This document shows, piece after piece, positions 62,243 through 64,000 of a DNA stretch of 64,000 nucleotides. The notes beneath the pieces are model-generated. The model made no database searches. It was not told the origin of the DNA and saw only the letters and a program-made list of their open reading frames with translations. The translations under genes and the position numbers were made by a program. Location: the NCBI RefSeq assembly GCF_031456545.1, contig NZ_JAVDUV010000002.1:62001-126000 (forward strand), in the 5' to 3' direction. Origin of the DNA: Agromyces sp. 3263 (GTDB lineage: Bacteria; Actinomycetota; Actinomycetes; Actinomycetales; Microbacteriaceae). Positions within the stretch are counted from its first letter, which is position 1. The number at the start of each line of letters is the position of its first letter.

Positions 62243-62905
62243 GTGCCGAATGTCGACCTGATCCTGGGGGCCGATCCGAGTCGGAGGGTCGCGGTGCGCA
62301 CCGAGCCGACGCAACGGCGCAGCACCCAGCGTCTCGACGCGCTGCTCGACGCCGCCGCCGAGATCGTCGACGAGACCGGGTTCGAGCGGCTGACCACCCA
62401 GATGGTCGCCGAGCGCGCCGGCGCGTCGATCGGCACCGTCTACCGCTACTTCCCCGACCGCGTCGCCGTGCTCCACGCACTGCGCGAGCGGTCGATCCGG
62501 CGCTTCCGTGAGCGAGTGGCCGACGACATGGAGCGCACGGCGCTCACGACGTGGTGGGACGTGGTCGACGTCTCGCTCGACGCGTTCGCCGCCCTCTACC
62601 GTGACGAGCCCGGCTTCAGCGTGGTGCACGCCGGGCGACGCGAGACGGCCGACGGCGACATCGAGCCCGAGTTCGCCCACCGCCTTGCGAGCCTCATCGA
62701 GGCCGAGTTCGGCGGGGTCGCCGACGCCGAGGAGCTCCGCTTCCGCCTGGGCGTGGCGATCGAGCTCGGCGACGCGCTCATCAGCCGGGCATTCGAGCGC
62801 AAGCCCGTCGGCGACGACCGCTACCTCGCCGAGGCGAAGCGCCTCGTGCACGACTACCTCGCCGAGCACCTCGGCGAGGCGCGCGCCGCCAGTTCCGCGG
62901 CCTGA
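62243..62905 (+). CDS. TetR-family regulator
   Basis: This 220-residue regulator has an N-terminal HTH (RLDALLDAAAEIVDETGFERLTTQMVAERAGASIGTVYRYFPDRVAVLHALRER) and an all-helical ligand domain. GTG 62243 follows GAGGGAGGTTCC. A TAGAGT (62212-62217) precedes it. Target genes are not clear. The downstream osmoprotectant-type transporter, 129 bases away on the same strand, is a candidate but has its own leader. Confidence 0.87.
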   Translation: MPNVDLILGADPSRRVAVRTEPTQRRSTQRLDALLDAAAEIVDETGFERLTTQMVAERAGASIGTVYRYFPDRVAVLHALRERSIRRFRERVADDMERTALTTWWDVVDVSLDAFAALYRDEPGFSVVHAGRRETADGDIEPEFAHRLASLIEAEFGGVADAEELRFRLGVAIELGDALISRAFERKPVGDDRYLAEAKRLVHDYLAEHLGEARAASSAA

Positions 62906-63034
62906 ACCACGGGCTCGGGCGCGGCACGACCCTCATGTGACGCGCCGAGTGTCAACGCGTTGCCCTGACGGGGGAATGATGTTTGGCTTGGACTCCGGCT
63001 TCCGGGCGACGACCCGAGACGAGTGAGGCAGCCC

Positions 63035-63847
63035 ATGATCGAGTTCCGCCGCGTCACCAAGCAGTTCCCCGACGGCACCGTCGCGGTCGAGAACGTCGAC
63101 ATCGTGATTCCGCCGCGCAAGACGACCGTGCTGGTCGGGTCGTCCGGATCGGGCAAGACGACGCTCCTTCGGATGATCAACCGCATGGTCGACCCGAGCG
63201 GCGGCCAGGTGCTCATCGACGGCACCGACGTCGCCACGGTCGATCCGGTGCAGTTGCGCCGCGGTATCGGCTACGTCATGCAGAACTCGGGCCTCCTCCC
63301 GCACCGCACCGTCATCGACAACGTCGCCACCGTCCCGCTGCTCCGCGGCACCGGCAAGCGCCAGGCCTATGATCGCGCGCTGGAGCTCATGGACACCGTG
63401 GGCCTCGACCGTTCGCTCGCCGACCGATATCCGAGCCAGCTCTCCGGGGGTCAGCAGCAGCGGGTCGGCGTCGCGCGCGGGCTCGCCGTGGACCCGAACA
63501 TCCTGCTCATGGACGAGCCGTTCGGCGCGGTCGATCCGATCGTCCGGGCCGAGTTGCAACAGGAGCTGCTCCGGCTGCAGGGCGAGCTCGGCAAGACGGT
63601 GGTCTTCGTCACCCACGACATCGACGAGGCGTTCCTGCTCGGCGATCAGGTGGTCATCATGCAGCGCGGCGGGAAGATCTCGCAGGCCGCCTCGCCGAGC
63701 GAGATCCTCGCGCGCCCGGCCGACGCGTTCGTGGCCGACTTCGTGGGCGCCGACCGCGGCAAGCGCGCGCTGCACCTGACGGACGTCGACGGACGCCGAG
63801 TGGTCGTCGACGCCGACGGACGTCCGGCGGGGGTCCTCGCCCCGTGA
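63035..63847 (+). CDS. ABC transporter ATPase, osmoprotectant (OpuA/ProV) type
   Basis: This 270-residue ATPase has Walker A VLVGSSGSGKTTLLRMINRM, Q-loop YVMQNSGLLPHRTVIDNVA, signature LSGGQQQRVGVARGLAVDPNILLMDEPFGAVDPIVR with Walker B, and the H-loop FVTHDIDEAF. The wording MVDPSGGQVLIDG and PLLRGTGKRQ is typical of glycine betaine/choline transporters, although no CBS domain is present. ATG 63035 is preferred over GTG 63023. Stop overlaps the permease GTG in GTGA. Confidence 0.88.
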   Translation: MIEFRRVTKQFPDGTVAVENVDIVIPPRKTTVLVGSSGSGKTTLLRMINRMVDPSGGQVLIDGTDVATVDPVQLRRGIGYVMQNSGLLPHRTVIDNVATVPLLRGTGKRQAYDRALELMDTVGLDRSLADRYPSQLSGGQQQRVGVARGLAVDPNILLMDEPFGAVDPIVRAELQQELLRLQGELGKTVVFVTHDIDEAFLLGDQVVIMQRGGKISQAASPSEILARPADAFVADFVGADRGKRALHLTDVDGRRVVVDADGRPAGVLAP

Positions 63848-64000
63848 ACTGGCTCTGGTCGAACCTCGACCTCGTCGGCGAGCTCATGCTCGTGCACCTG
63901 GCATTGTCGGTGCCCGCGATCATACTGAGCTTCGTGGCGTCGGTCCCCATCGGATGGCTCGCGCACCGCTACCGGTGGTCGCGAGGCGTGCTCCTGTCCC
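63844..64000 (+). CDS. ABC transporter permease, osmoprotectant type (3' end cut by window edge)
   Basis: Only the first 52 residues are present, beginning NWLWSNLDLVGELMLVHLALS and continuing PAIILSFVASVPIGWLAHRY. This matches the start of OpuBB-like permeases, where the first membrane helix is followed by a basic loop. It overlaps the ATPase stop in GTGA, so they are translated together. The remainder, including any binding protein, is outside the window. Confidence 0.8.
   Translation, partial: MNWLWSNLDLVGELMLVHLALSVPAIILSFVASVPIGWLAHRYRWSRGVLLS

Noticed and set aside
1..64000. Search for CRISPR arrays, insertion sequences, prophage genes, tRNA and rRNA genes
   Set aside because: No direct-repeat array, transposase or integrase frame, terminal inverted repeats, or tRNA-like cloverleaf was seen. 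Gene order is that of a conserved core.

Overview
The window is high-GC (about 70 percent by eye) actinobacterial chromosome, densely packed, with many GTG starts and long translationally coupled operons. Gene content and order point to Microbacteriaceae, and Agromyces or a close relative is my best guess. The evidence is an idi-crtE-crtB-crtI-crtYe-crtYf-crtEb cluster for a C50 carotenoid of the decaprenoxanthin type, a MurE without the meso-diaminopimelate signature, and single-chain PycA, FtsR/GarA, SepF, YggT and DivIVA next to the division genes. I saw no tRNA, rRNA, insertion sequence, CRISPR array or prophage. It reads as conserved core chromosome rather than an island.

Layout. 1-6.7 kb: small metabolic and stress genes (a metallo-beta-lactamase-fold protein cut by the left edge, a MocR regulator divergent from an AhpD-like gene, a flavodoxin-fold reductase, a glyoxalase-fold protein, a YchJ protein, a secreted lytic transglycosylase, a DUF2188 protein, NAD(P)HX epimerase with a small acetyltransferase). 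6.7-13.4 kb: an S4 protein, then the carotenoid operon on the minus strand and its divergent MarR-type regulator, which share a 62-bp region with a palindrome. 13.4-17.3 kb: a Nudix hydrolase, a DUF1295 membrane protein, and the pgsA-like / FHA (GarA/OdhI) / FtsR / second MerR cluster. 17.4-23.7 kb: a ParA ATPase, pyruvate carboxylase, a second MinD/ParA-like ATPase, peptide deformylase and a perfect-hairpin terminator. 23.7-28.9 kb: acyl-CoA synthetase, ROK glucokinase, acyltransferase and class II DAHP synthase. 28.9-34.4 kb: PknL-like kinase, a LysM lytic enzyme, an Rv2175c-family protein, a second trans-prenyl synthase and a DUF3040 protein. This order resembles the region before the division cluster in Mycobacterium tuberculosis.

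34.7-52.8 kb is an uninterrupted plus-strand division and cell-wall cluster: mraZ-rsmH-ftsL-ftsI-murE-murF-mraY-murD-ftsW-murG-murC-ftsQ-ftsZ-yggS-sepF-yggT-divIVA. lspA, an RluA-family pseudouridine synthase, dnaE, hisD, nrdR and pyrD follow. The right end carries an App1-type phosphatase, a TetR regulator and the start of an osmoprotectant-type ABC transporter cut by the edge.

The genes fit together in three ways. The two prenyl synthases and the carotenoid operon form an isoprenoid module. The kinase, GarA, FtsR and Rv2175c-like proteins form a signalling layer beside the cell-wall genes. MraZ has a clear autoregulatory site. Two DNA-level patterns stand out. One is a strongly over-represented word, GCGGCATCCG/CGGATGCCGC. 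The other is a recurring TANNNT -10 box placed 6-10 bases before start codons, which implies widespread leaderless transcription, including face-to-face leaderless promoters.
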